A program made the translations under genes and the position numbers. The notes beneath the pieces are model-generated. The model did no database searches. It was not told where the DNA came from and worked only from the letters and a program-made list of their open reading frames with translations. From contig JBIOJM010000087.1 in NCBI GenBank assembly GCA_044450785.1, forward strand, positions 1-30,439: a stretch of 30,439 nt of DNA, read 5' to 3'. Positions 7,155-15,522 of the stretch are shown here, in pieces (within the stretch, counting starts at the first letter, position 1; each line of letters opens with the position of its first letter). The DNA is from JBIOJM01 sp044450785. Its GTDB lineage: Bacteria; Planctomycetota; Planctomycetia; Isosphaerales; Isosphaeraceae.

Positions 7155-8237
7155 ATGCCCGAACAGGTCAGCGACGCAATTCTGCTGGAGCGGTTCGTGA
7201 GCGGTCGCGAAGAGGCTGCGTTCGTGGCCTTGGTGCAGCGCCACGGGCCGCTCGTGGAGGGGACCTGCCGCCGCGTCCTGCGTAACGAACACGACGTCGA
7301 AGACGTCTTCCAGGCGACGTTCCTCGTCCTGGCACGCAAGGCTGCGGGGATCCCGTGGCGGGGATCGGTGGGCGGGTGGCTGTGCTCCGTCGCGCATCGC
7401 CTGGCGCTGGGCGCCCGTTCGGATCACTCGCGCCAGCAACGGCGCGAAGTCTCGATCACAACGTTGGCGCAGAGCGGGCCGGCAGTCGGTGATGGGGGCA
7501 ACGGATGCGTGCTGCCGGAAAAATACCACCCGCTGGTCGACCCCTGGGTCGAGATCGAACGCCGGGACCTGCGCCGGCTGCTCGACGACGAATTGCTCCA
7601 GCTTCCCGAAAAATACCGGGCGCCGGTCGTTTTGTGCGATCTGGAGGGCAGGACCCACGAAGAGGCCGCACGGCAGCTCGGCTGCACCGCGGGCTCGATG
7701 TCGCGGCGCCTGCAACGGGCGCGGGCCCTCCTGCGACGGCGACTGATCCACCGCGGCCTCGCGCTCTTGATCGGCCTGCTCGGCATCGCGCTCGGCGTTT
7801 TTGGCGCGTGGAGCATCGCTCACCGCGACCATCGGACCATGGTTGAGATCCGGCAGGCGATGACTCCCCTCAAGCCGCTCCTGGAACGCGCCAAGGGCGC
7901 CGAGAGCATGCTCGCCCGGGTCGATCGAGGTCGGGCCGGTTCCCCCGATCACGATCAGCTCATCAACCTGGGCCGCCAAGCTGCCCACATCGCGGCCGGG
8001 ATCGAAGGACATGACCCGGGCAAGAACGGGGACGACTGGCGAGAATACGTCGCAGAGATGCGAAAGTCGGCCGTGTTGCTTGTCCGGGCCACGCAGGAGA
8101 ACGACGCTTTCGCCATGCTCTCGGCCGCCCGCCGGCTGGATACGAGTTGCCAGAATTGCCATAAACTCTTTGTGCCAGTGAACAAAATGAGAGGTCGCGC
8201 GACTGTTCTCGGCGCGCCATCGATCGGCCGGACGTGA
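7155..8237 (+). CDS. ECF sigma factor fused to a membrane helix and a periplasmic cytochrome c'-like domain
   Basis: The protein has 360 residues from ATG 7155 (GGAGG at 7138-7142; upstream ATGs at 7071 and 7113 are possible but add non-conserved residues). Region sigma2 is about residues 20-95, with RNEHDVEDVFQATFLVLARK and GWLCSVAHRLAL. Region sigma4 is about 138-195, with LPEKYRAPVVLCDLEGRTHEEAARQLGCTAGSMSRRLQRAR. Then come the basic cluster RRRLIHR and one membrane helix at 201-221, which predicts a cytoplasmic N-terminus and a periplasmic C-terminus. Residues 225-345 look like three or more amphipathic helices ending in SCQNCHKLF: a CXXCH heme c site (Cys332, Cys335, His336) at the C-terminal position typical of class II cytochrome c' bundles. 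It therefore looks like a one-protein heme, redox or gas sensor joined to a promoter-recognition domain. The next genes on the same strand are resB and ccsA. Domain identities are fairly sure; the sensing function is inference. Confidence 0.88.
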   Translation: MPEQVSDAILLERFVSGREEAAFVALVQRHGPLVEGTCRRVLRNEHDVEDVFQATFLVLARKAAGIPWRGSVGGWLCSVAHRLALGARSDHSRQQRREVSITTLAQSGPAVGDGGNGCVLPEKYHPLVDPWVEIERRDLRRLLDDELLQLPEKYRAPVVLCDLEGRTHEEAARQLGCTAGSMSRRLQRARALLRRRLIHRGLALLIGLLGIALGVFGAWSIAHRDHRTMVEIRQAMTPLKPLLERAKGAESMLARVDRGRAGSPDHDQLINLGRQAAHIAAGIEGHDPGKNGDDWREYVAEMRKSAVLLVRATQENDAFAMLSAARRLDTSCQNCHKLFVPVNKMRGRATVLGAPSIGRT

Positions 8238-8260
8238 GCTGGAGCAACGGTGAACACTCT

Positions 8261-8289
8261 GGTCCATTGGTGGCCGGTCGACTAGAATG
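8261..8289 (+). promoter_or_regulatory. Possible promoter for the resB-ccsA unit
   Basis: TAGAAT at 8284-8289 matches five of six bases of the -10 consensus. Seventeen bases upstream is TGGTCC (8261-8266), a weak -35. It lies between the sigma-cytochrome gene and resB, about 93 bases before the resB start. The -35 is poor, so this may be a false hit or a promoter for an alternative sigma factor. Confidence 0.25.
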
Positions 8290-8381
8290 ATTCTGGCGAC
8301 AGACGTGACGCGATCTGGACTGTTGTTCCCCGCCCGCGGTCCCTCCTTTGAGATCCTCCCGTCCTGGGCAGGTACGAAACC

Positions 8382-10562
8382 ATGGCGACAGCCACCAAGA
8401 AGGTTCCCCCGGTGTCTCCTCCTCCCAAGCGTTCGCAGGAACGCGTTGCATCGCCGTCGCTATTCGATCGTTTTGCACGGGCCCTCGACGTGATCTATCG
8501 ATTCTTGGCATCACTGAAGCTGGCGGTGTTTTCGTTGGGCGCGCTGGTGGCGACCCTGGCCTACGCAACCTTCTTCGAATCGTGGTACGGCGGCGGTGCG
8601 TCGCAGGAATGGATCTATCGCAGCACAGGGTTCGCCATCCTGCTGGCATTCCTGGGGATGAACATCCTGTGCGCGGCATTGATCCGCTTCCCCTGGAAGA
8701 AACGGCAGACCGGGTTCGTGATCACGCACGTCGGGCTCTTGACCCTCCTGGGCGGTTCGTACTCCTGCGTGCGAACGGCGGACGAAGGTCAGGTGGGCAT
8801 GCTCGAGGGGGACGTCAAGAGCGAGCTGGTCCGGACGAATCATCCCGTGATCCGGGTCCGGGAGGTCGATCCTCAAACCCTCAAGCCCATGAGCGAATTC
8901 GACCTGCCGTTCCGTCCCGGCTCGTTCGCGTGGGGAGCGGGGACGCCCCAGCCCAAGGGCGTGGCCGACCGCGCCCTCGGGTTCGTGTCGCTCGGACTGC
9001 TCGGGTTTGCCGATTCGTACGAGGACGTCCTGACCAGTCCCGGCTCACCCTTCCGGTTCGTGGTCAAGGAGTTTCTGCCGGCGTCGGCACCGGCGAAAGC
9101 CCACGTGGCCGACGTCGACGGCGCGCCGATGGCCCGCTTGGAGCTCCAGTTCAAGGGGCCTGGCATGCCCAGGGCACAAGACGCCTTCCGTTCCGAAAAG
9201 GATCACTGGTTCGCGACGGACAAGCGGTTTTTCCGGGTGGTCCGAAGCCAGCCGCCCGCGCTGATCGCGTTCTCCCATGTCGACCGCCCCGAGCTGGTCG
9301 AGGATTTCCTCAAGCCGCCATCGGGCAGCGGTGCGAGCGGCGTTGCGCGGTTCCGCTATCAGGACAAGTCCGGCCGGGTCCGGACATTCGACTGGGCGCT
9401 CGACGGGCAGCAAGGCAAGTCGGTCGTCCTGCCGGAGAGCTCGCTCAGCGTGACCCTTTCCGAGGCGACCGAGTTTCCGACGAGCACCGGGCGGCTGGAC
9501 CAGATCCTGGGCGACGACCCGATCCCGATCGCGGTCTTCAAGATCCAGTCGGGCAAGGACGAGCCGGTCACGCACATGGCGCTGGCCAACCTGCCGATGG
9601 TTCCGAACGTGATACCGCCGACGGACGCATCCGGCAGGGCCCCGCCGCGGCCCCTGGCCGCGATCCATTACATGGTCACGCCCACGATCGATCCCGACAC
9701 CAACGGCCGACGCGGCCAGATCGAGATCCTGGCCGGTCCCGACGAGTCGCTGCACTACCGGGTCTTCGGCCAGGGTAAGGAGAGCAAGGGCGAGCTCCGC
9801 TCGGCCGGCCACCTCGAGAAGGGCAAGCCCATCGTCGCCTTCGGCGGCGGCGCCAACATGAAGATGACGATCTCGTTCCAGCTCGACCAGTACCTGCCGT
9901 CGGCGATCGAAAAGCAGATCTACGAGCCAGTCGTGCTGCCCAAGGGAAAGATGGACGAGGGGATCGCCGCCTGCCGGGCCGAGATGACGGTCGGGAACCA
10001 AACGAAGGAGGTCTGGCTCGCCCGCTCGCTGAGTCTCGACCCGCCCGCTCCGCGTTTCGTCTCGTTCCCCGAGGCAACCTACGAGGTCAAGTTCGACGTC
10101 GATCGCAAGCCGCTGGACTTCGAGCTGAAGCTCGACGACTTCGAAGTCGGCTTCGAGCCGGGCACCGAGCAGGCCACCAAGTTCGTGAGCCAGGTTGAAT
10201 TGAGCGACCCCTCGCAGGGGATCAAGAATCAGCCGCACACCATCTCCATGAATCACCCTCTTTACCATCGCGGATACACCTTCTATCAATCGCGGTACAT
10301 GCCGGAGATCGACCCGCATACCGATCAGACAACCGGCCGGTTCGAGTCGGTCTTCCAGGTCGCCATCAACCCCGCCCGGCCGGTCATCTACGCGGGCTGC
10401 CTGATGGTCGTGCTGGGCGCGTTCGTCCAGTTTTACATGCGAGCGGGGATCTTCACCGACGGCGGCAAGCGCGAGCGCGAGCGAGCCACCGCCAAGCAAC
10501 GGAAACGACTGGCGAAAGCCCAGGACAAGCCACCCTCTGCCCCGGGTGACGAGCCCCTGTGA
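8382..10562 (+). CDS. resB: ResB-family cytochrome c biogenesis protein (System II)
   Basis: The protein has 726 residues from ATG 8382, with no strong ribosome-binding site. Three N-terminal membrane helices lie at about residues 42-62, 81-102 and 109-126, the third containing FVITHVGLLTLLGGSYS. A large extracytoplasmic domain of some 540 residues follows, ending in the ResB-type segment LDDFEVGFEPGTEQATKFVS, then HPLYHRGYTFYQSRY, and a last helix at about 667-689, with a basic cytoplasmic tail. ResB (CcsB) works with CcsA to carry heme across the membrane and attach it to CXXCH motifs of apocytochromes. The family is often 400-550 residues; the extra length lies in the periplasmic domain, a pattern also seen in other long ResB-like proteins. 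It is 144 bases after the sigma-cytochrome gene and 77 bases before ccsA, so co-transcription with ccsA is likely. Confidence 0.88.
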   Translation: MATATKKVPPVSPPPKRSQERVASPSLFDRFARALDVIYRFLASLKLAVFSLGALVATLAYATFFESWYGGGASQEWIYRSTGFAILLAFLGMNILCAALIRFPWKKRQTGFVITHVGLLTLLGGSYSCVRTADEGQVGMLEGDVKSELVRTNHPVIRVREVDPQTLKPMSEFDLPFRPGSFAWGAGTPQPKGVADRALGFVSLGLLGFADSYEDVLTSPGSPFRFVVKEFLPASAPAKAHVADVDGAPMARLELQFKGPGMPRAQDAFRSEKDHWFATDKRFFRVVRSQPPALIAFSHVDRPELVEDFLKPPSGSGASGVARFRYQDKSGRVRTFDWALDGQQGKSVVLPESSLSVTLSEATEFPTSTGRLDQILGDDPIPIAVFKIQSGKDEPVTHMALANLPMVPNVIPPTDASGRAPPRPLAAIHYMVTPTIDPDTNGRRGQIEILAGPDESLHYRVFGQGKESKGELRSAGHLEKGKPIVAFGGGANMKMTISFQLDQYLPSAIEKQIYEPVVLPKGKMDEGIAACRAEMTVGNQTKEVWLARSLSLDPPAPRFVSFPEATYEVKFDVDRKPLDFELKLDDFEVGFEPGTEQATKFVSQVELSDPSQGIKNQPHTISMNHPLYHRGYTFYQSRYMPEIDPHTDQTTGRFESVFQVAINPARPVIYAGCLMVVLGAFVQFYMRAGIFTDGGKRERERATAKQRKRLAKAQDKPPSAPGDEPL

Positions 10563-10639
10563 TCGATCAATCGATAATCAATCGAGCCACGGATGCGATC
10601 CAACCCTAGCCGGCTGAGCGAGCCTCTGGAGAACCGAGT

Positions 10640-13255
10640 ATGAGACGAATCGGCAAGCTTTTCGGTGGCCTGGTCCTGGCCGGGCTGACGTGCGCCGGCC
10701 TGCCCGCGCAAGGAAGCGGCGACGTCAAGTCGCGGGGGAACGGCCCCGCCTACGAGCTGATCGGCAAGGTGGCCGTCATGGCTGAGGGCCGCATCAAGCC
10801 GCTGGATACAGTGGCTCGAGAAGAGGTCAAGCAGATCTACAGCCGCGAGACCATCAAGCTGCACCAACCCGCCGAGGAGATCGAGAAGATCCTCGACCCG
10901 GCGGCCTCGGCAGGGAAGGGGCCCTCCGAGTGGCCAGTCGAGAGCTGGGGGCACGTGGGTGCCTTCATCGGTTGGTCGATCGTCCCCGAATACTGGGATG
11001 ACCAGCCATTCATCCTGGTGGATCATCTCCCCTTGAGACGGCGGATCATGGCGGAGACGGTCAAGACCCGGCTCGAGGCGATCGCCGGCAAGTCCACGAC
11101 GCCCGACCAAGAAAAGGCTCGTCTGCAAAAGCTCGCCAGCGACCCGGAAGTGACGTCCGGCGATCTCGCCTCGCTCGTCCGCGGCTCCAAGCTCCCGATC
11201 GACGACCGGAGGACCATCGCCGAGCTGGCGGGCAAGTTGAGCGAAGAGCACAAGTGGCTGACGCCGCGTGAGCTGGACGAGGCAAGGATCACCGTCAATG
11301 GACAGGCGATGGCATTCCTGGACTGGGCCGCCCTACTCCAGACCCAGCAACGGCAATTCGATCTGAATCCGAAATCCGCCGCTCGGCCCCTGCCGATCGA
11401 GAAGAGAGCGGTCGAGGTCGCCATGCGTCTCTGGACCTACCAGGCGTATAGCGGAGACCGGGTCCAGGCCGCCGGTCTCGTCCTGATCATGCCTCGCCCA
11501 TCGAACGCAAACTACCTGGCTGATACCTCGCGGGCGATCAAGGAAGTCGGCGAAAAAAAGGGCAATACTCGCGACATGGCGATGATGAAGCTCGACGAGC
11601 TCAAGGCATTCTCCACCTTCTGGGAAAACATCCCGCGCGACGATCGCCACTATCCGACCGAAAATGCGGCGTTCGACGAGCGATACGCCAACTGGCTCCG
11701 TGACAACGCGGTCTGGGTCCCGCTCAAGGTGATTTTGAAGTCGAAGCCCGAGGCGCTGATCGAGGCCGGCTACCCCGAGGGCCCGTTGCGAGCCTTCCTG
11801 GACGCTTTTCACGAGCTCGAGCAAGCCGAATCCCGATCGCCGGGGTCGTTGTCCGGGCCACTGGCGACGCGGTTCCTGACGGCCTCGCGCGGACTGGGCG
11901 AAGCGGTGAACCCCACCAAGTATCCCACCGTCCCGGTGATCGAACGCGAGACCAACTTCAACGCGATGAACCCGTTCTGGCAGGCCCCGTTCGCGTATGG
12001 CAGCGCGGTTGCGCTCTTGGTCCTCAGCCTGGCATTCGTCACGGTCTCCGGGAAGTCGTCGTTGCCCGCGCTGCTGGGCTCGACGACCTACCGTCTTGGG
12101 CTCACCGGCCTGCTGATCGGGATCGCCCTGGAAGTCTACGGATTTTACTTCCGCGTGAGGATCTCGGGCTGGGCCCCGGTGACCAACATGTATGAGACCG
12201 TCATCTGGGTCGCACTCGTGGCGGCGGTCCTGTCGTTCGTTTTCGAGATGATCTATCGCAAGACCTACTTCGCGCTCGCCGGGTCGGCACTCGCACTGCT
12301 GGGTACGATCACGGCGGCGAACGTCCCGCTCCTGGACCCGAGCATCAAGAGCATCCAACCTGTGCTGCGGAGCAACCTCTGGCTGACGATCCACGTCTTG
12401 ACCGAGGTTTCGAGCTATGCGGCGTTCGGTCTGGCGTGGATGCTGGGCCTGATCACAACGCTGTATTACCTGTCGGCCACGTACCGCCGCTCGCCGCGTT
12501 TTTCCGAGCTGGCGCTCCCCCTGCACCCGGGCCTACTGCTCCTGTCGGTCGGCGCGGCCGGTGTGGCCGCGTCCTACGGGATGCTGGGCCCGCAGTGGTC
12601 GATCAGCGACGTTTCGAGCTCGTCCAGCTCGCATTCGTTGCTGGGCGGCGACGCCTTGTTCTACCTGTTCGCGGCCATGGGGCTCGTGGGAGGGGTCCTT
12701 TCCCTGTCGGCCCTCCTGGCGATCTTGGGCGAGCTGGTGGATCGAGCGAGCTTCCACGACGACAGCGACGGAGAAGACGTGGCGGAAGCCTCGGGTCAGG
12801 TCAAGCTCGACGCGCGGGGGCGCGCCATGCAGCGAACGATCGCGACGGTCAAGCCCCTGTCCAACTTCATCTATCGCACGATGCAGGTCGGCGTGCTCTT
12901 GATCGCCTCCGGCACGATCCTGGGGGGCGTCTGGGCCGACTACTCCTGGGGCCGGTTCTGGGGCTGGGACCCCAAGGAAGTCTGGGCGCTGATCACCTTG
13001 CTCGTGTACGTGATCCCACTCCACGGGCGGTTCGCCGGCTGGGTCAACACGTTCGGGCTGGTCGTGGCTTCGAACGTCTGCTTCCTGTCGGTCATCATGG
13101 CCTGGTACGGCGTGAATTTCCTGCTGGGCGTCGGGCTGCACAGCTACGGCTTCGTCGAAGGGGGCTCGCAGGGGATCATGGGCGTGATCATCGCCGGCTT
13201 CTTGTCGCTCCCGCTGGCCGCCGCCTGGCGCCGGTTCTTGGGGCAGCGCCGCTGA
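10640..13255 (+). CDS. ccsA: CcsA/ResC cytochrome c biogenesis protein with long N-terminal periplasmic domain
   Basis: The protein has 871 residues; the start ATG 10640 follows CTGGAGAACC. A signal-like N-terminus (1-24) precedes about 420 mainly soluble residues with GRIKPLDTVAREEVKQIYSR, a segment typical of long CcsA-type proteins. From about residue 445 there are some eight membrane helices with the CcsA signature: TNMYETVIW (about 515), the external His in LTIHVLTEVS (about 585), the tryptophan-rich WWD loop ending in WGWDPKEVW (about 773), a second external His in YVIPLHGR (about 795) and a membrane His in GVGLHSYGF (about 834). These residues bind and present heme to apocytochrome. 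All appear intact, so the gene looks functional. It shares an operon with resB. The 3' end overlaps a truncated minus-strand gene remnant. Confidence 0.92.
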   Translation: MRRIGKLFGGLVLAGLTCAGLPAQGSGDVKSRGNGPAYELIGKVAVMAEGRIKPLDTVAREEVKQIYSRETIKLHQPAEEIEKILDPAASAGKGPSEWPVESWGHVGAFIGWSIVPEYWDDQPFILVDHLPLRRRIMAETVKTRLEAIAGKSTTPDQEKARLQKLASDPEVTSGDLASLVRGSKLPIDDRRTIAELAGKLSEEHKWLTPRELDEARITVNGQAMAFLDWAALLQTQQRQFDLNPKSAARPLPIEKRAVEVAMRLWTYQAYSGDRVQAAGLVLIMPRPSNANYLADTSRAIKEVGEKKGNTRDMAMMKLDELKAFSTFWENIPRDDRHYPTENAAFDERYANWLRDNAVWVPLKVILKSKPEALIEAGYPEGPLRAFLDAFHELEQAESRSPGSLSGPLATRFLTASRGLGEAVNPTKYPTVPVIERETNFNAMNPFWQAPFAYGSAVALLVLSLAFVTVSGKSSLPALLGSTTYRLGLTGLLIGIALEVYGFYFRVRISGWAPVTNMYETVIWVALVAAVLSFVFEMIYRKTYFALAGSALALLGTITAANVPLLDPSIKSIQPVLRSNLWLTIHVLTEVSSYAAFGLAWMLGLITTLYYLSATYRRSPRFSELALPLHPGLLLLSVGAAGVAASYGMLGPQWSISDVSSSSSSHSLLGGDALFYLFAAMGLVGGVLSLSALLAILGELVDRASFHDDSDGEDVAEASGQVKLDARGRAMQRTIATVKPLSNFIYRTMQVGVLLIASGTILGGVWADYSWGRFWGWDPKEVWALITLLVYVIPLHGRFAGWVNTFGLVVASNVCFLSVIMAWYGVNFLLGVGLHSYGFVEGGSQGIMGVIIAGFLSLPLAAAWRRFLGQRR

Positions 13256-13433
13256 CGCGCGACTCGGGGAGGATGGCCGGGAATCGAGGCAATTCGGGAT
13301 CGGGCTCAATCGTTTCTCGCACCGCCAAGCTGACCATGACGATGATCTGATACGGCTTTACTGTCGCGAGCCCGTCCGGCGTCCAAACTTCTGATCGTGT
13401 CTCGGAGAACGGCAGGTGGTCAAGGGCCTTCAT
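13188..13433 (-). pseudogene. Truncated retropepsin-like (aspartyl protease family) gene start
   Basis: ATG at 13433 overlaps the stop of the preceding minus-strand gene as ATGA (13430-13433), a classic coupled start. The first 55 residues (MKALDHLPFSETRSEVWTPD, then VKPYQIIVMVSLAV and ELPRFPAIL) look like the N-terminus of a planctomycete retropepsin-like family in which FPAIL is followed by the catalytic DTG. Here the family-like sequence stops exactly after FPAIL (about 13269) and the frame runs on as Arg/Ala-rich sequence into the antisense of the ccsA 3' end. The catalytic Asp and everything after it are gone. I recall the family from memory and could not search, so the identity is moderate; the truncation next to the ccsA stop (13255) is clear if the identity is right. 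Confidence 0.4.
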
Positions 13434-13858
13434 ACTTCGTACCAGGCGGACGGGTAATCAACCTCCTCCGGCTCAGGCGATTGTGGCCGGATCACAAAAA
13501 CATCGTACCGATCCGGTTGCAGACCACGACGAAGGCACTCCCGGATGACGTCGATCTCCGAGCGCCCGATCTTCACCCGCTCGTCGCCATGGTAGGCGAC
13601 GTACTTGCCCCGCAGCCTGCGGTCCTTCAGCAATTCGGGCAGGTCGCGGAAGAACGCCTCCTGCGATTTGCGGATGCCTTCCGGTACGTGAAGCTCTTCG
13701 CCCGATCTCGGCTCGATCACGTCGCGGACCCGCTCGTATACATCGGCACGGATGAGAACGTACGCTTGGTGCATCTCGGGATCCTCGATGCGCTCAGGCC
13801 GGTCGCCCGCCTGCTCGACGAGGCGCCGCTGCTCGGGGGTCAGTCCGGTCATGGACAT
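13430..13858 (-). CDS. Hypothetical protein, antitoxin-like N-terminus and DUF5678-like C-terminus
   Basis: The protein has 142 residues from ATG 13858, eight bases after GGAG; a TTG further upstream at 13888 is less likely. The N-terminal half (TPEQRRLVEQAGDRPERIED and YVLIRADVYERVRDVI) resembles a small planctomycete family of antitoxin-like or regulatory proteins. The C-terminal half (LRGKYVAYHGDERVKIGRSE and CLRRGLQPDRYDVFVIRPQ) resembles DUF5678-type domains (WVA-hGxevV pattern). There is no signal peptide or membrane helix. The stop overlaps the start of the truncated retropepsin-like gene by four bases, so the two were once a translationally coupled pair. The function is unknown; linkage to a protease-like partner is the only clue. 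Confidence 0.75.
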   Translation of the reverse strand: MSMTGLTPEQRRLVEQAGDRPERIEDPEMHQAYVLIRADVYERVRDVIEPRSGEELHVPEGIRKSQEAFFRDLPELLKDRRLRGKYVAYHGDERVKIGRSEIDVIRECLRRGLQPDRYDVFVIRPQSPEPEEVDYPSAWYEV

Positions 13859-14030
13859 GGTGGATTCTCCGGGTTGATTGTAGCACAAGAGGGGCGGTTA
13901 TTTTCGAGAAAGTTTGAAGGGATCTACGCTCCGCGGGCCTGTCGGGAAAATCGCGAAGGCTCTCAATTCCCCTTCCCCGCACATTCGCGAAGCACAGCCC
14001 GGCCAGGTGGGGTTCACAAGAAAAAGGCGC

Positions 14031-14075
14031 AGGAGCCGTTGTTGTGTTTGATTTACTGAATGAGCAACGGCTCCT
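14031..14075 (-). terminator. Possible Rho-independent terminator for the kinase gene
   Basis: An exact 11-base inverted repeat (14031-14041 with 14065-14075) has a 23-base loop. On the minus strand, downstream of the kinase gene stop at 14142, the stem is followed by GCGCC and TTTTT. On the plus strand it is followed by GACCCCTTTT. The loop is long, so this could instead be a dispersed palindromic repeat. Confidence 0.4.
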
Positions 14076-14141
14076 GACCCCTTTTCCGCCCCGTGAACAG
14101 GCGCGCGAGGAAGCGGTTGAACGCCCCTCTGGCCGCCGGCG

Positions 14142-14472
14142 TCAACGTCCAAACGAGTCTTCCGGGAAGACGGCGTCGAGAATCTCGCCGTGAATCCTGG
14201 TAAGAGCATCACCTTTGTAGTACTTCCTTAGACGATCAAAGAAGCGGACTCGAATCCCGGGGCTGGTGAGAATATCCTGCGATAAATCCCTCATTGGGAC
14301 ATCGTTCGCGAACGCCCGCCAGAAGTACTCAAGAGCCTTATCCGTCTCGCCGCGCATCACCAGGAAGCGGCCGCACTCAATCAAGAGAGGGCCGCTATCA
14401 AGGCGTTCGCGAGTGGCCTCGTTGATGGCCTGTTCGTAGGCGGCCTCGGCGTCGCTCCAACGAGCCCGAGTT
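14142..14472 (-). pseudogene. Third segment of the kinase gene: C-terminal TPR end
   Basis: After the second frame break the TPR pattern resumes as RWSDAEAAYEQAINEATRER, followed by ECGRFLVMRGETDKALEYFW and a helical tail ending in AVFPEDSFGR and a stop at 14142. Removing one T from the coding-strand GGCTCGTTGG near 14464-14470 would join the frames as NSGRWSDAEAAY, a smooth TPR. This makes a single-base insertion (biological or a sequencing error) the simplest explanation here. Confidence 0.65.
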
Positions 14473-15522
14473 ACCCAAATAACGGGCGCGCACGAGAGGG
14501 TGGAGCAGTTGGAAGAGATCCTTGGGGACCAGGGCGCAGACGCGGTCAGCGATGGCGCGGTCGGTGAGGATCTCGTTCGACAGTGCCGCACGGGCCCTCT
14601 CCGAGGCGGCGAGCGGCTGGAGCCCTCCGCTACTGACCCCATGGCTTTTCTCGCTGTCGGGTAACAGGTCATGCATTACGTTGATGAAGAGGGCTTGTCC
14701 ATACTCGGCAGCGGCCTCTTCCGGCCGGGTGCGCCGAGCGAAAAAGCGAGCGCGCTCCAACCGGATCTGAGTGTTCTCGGGCTGTGCATTAACCGCACGT
14801 TCGAGCTCAGCCTCAGCCTCGGCCCACCGCCCGCGCTCGATCCAGGCGTTTGCGCGAGCAGTCGGCTCAGAGCCATATACGATTGGGTCGAACGACCAGC
14901 GGGGTGGCTGAGAATGCGGAATGCCCACCGAGGCGAGACGGTCGAGGCGCTCGCTCCACCCAGCCGTGTCGAGGTAGCGTACCTCTCCCCGGTCGTCGAG
15001 CGTCATGCCCGTGAGTGCTTCGATACGGAGAGTAATAGCCGGGGCCCATTCGTTTGGCCACTCCGCAACATCCCACAGCCGCGCGGTCCCGTCCACGCAG
15101 CCGGTCAGTACAATCCGTCCGTCCGGACTGAACTTCGCAGATTGGATTCCGTGCTGATGTTTCAACGGCGGCCCGAGGAGTCGTCCGGTGGCCGCGTCCC
15201 GTAACCACGCCTCGCCATTCCAGCCGACCGTCAACACAGTCCGGCCGTCGGCGCTCAGATCCGTGTTCCCGCCTTCCTGGTCCGCGTGCTCCAGGGGCGG
15301 ACCGACGGGCAGACCGGTCGCCGCGTCCCACAACTGGACGCGCGATCTGTCGTCTAGCATCACCGTCTTGCCCCCTGGGCCGAAGGCCATGACACGGGCC
15401 AGATTGTGAAAGGCCGGTTTATGCTCGAATATAGGCCCTATGGGCCGACCGCTGGAGGCGTCCCACGACCTCGCTTTCCCGAAGCCCAATGTCAGCACGG
15501 TGCGACCATGCGGTCCCGTCAC
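14398..15522 (-). pseudogene. Second segment of the kinase gene: WD40 repeats and TPR
   Basis: This frame continues the propeller of the kinase gene: GRTVLTLGFGKARSWDASSG, then VQLWDAATGLPVGPPLEH, FSPDGRIVLTGCVDGTARLW, then a TPR-like region (GRWAEAEAELERAVNAQPEN and TRPEEAAAEYGQALF). At the junction near 15510-15525 the first frame ends in LTVLIASGDGT and this one begins in HGRTVLT. In an intact propeller about 25-30 residues would separate these two segments, so the break looks like a deletion inside one blade whose length is not a multiple of three, not a single-base slip. The native-looking sequence ends near 14470, where a second +1 shift occurs. It may be translated only if a GTG at 15522 is used. 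Confidence 0.7.

Noticed and set aside
9045..10499. Long minus-strand open frame (484 codons) opposite resB
   Set aside because: Arg/Gly/His/Leu-rich shadow typical of GC-rich antisense frames; resB on the other strand is well supported.
11333..12526. Long minus-strand open frame opposite ccsA
   Set aside because: Antisense shadow; ccsA motifs are conserved on the plus strand.
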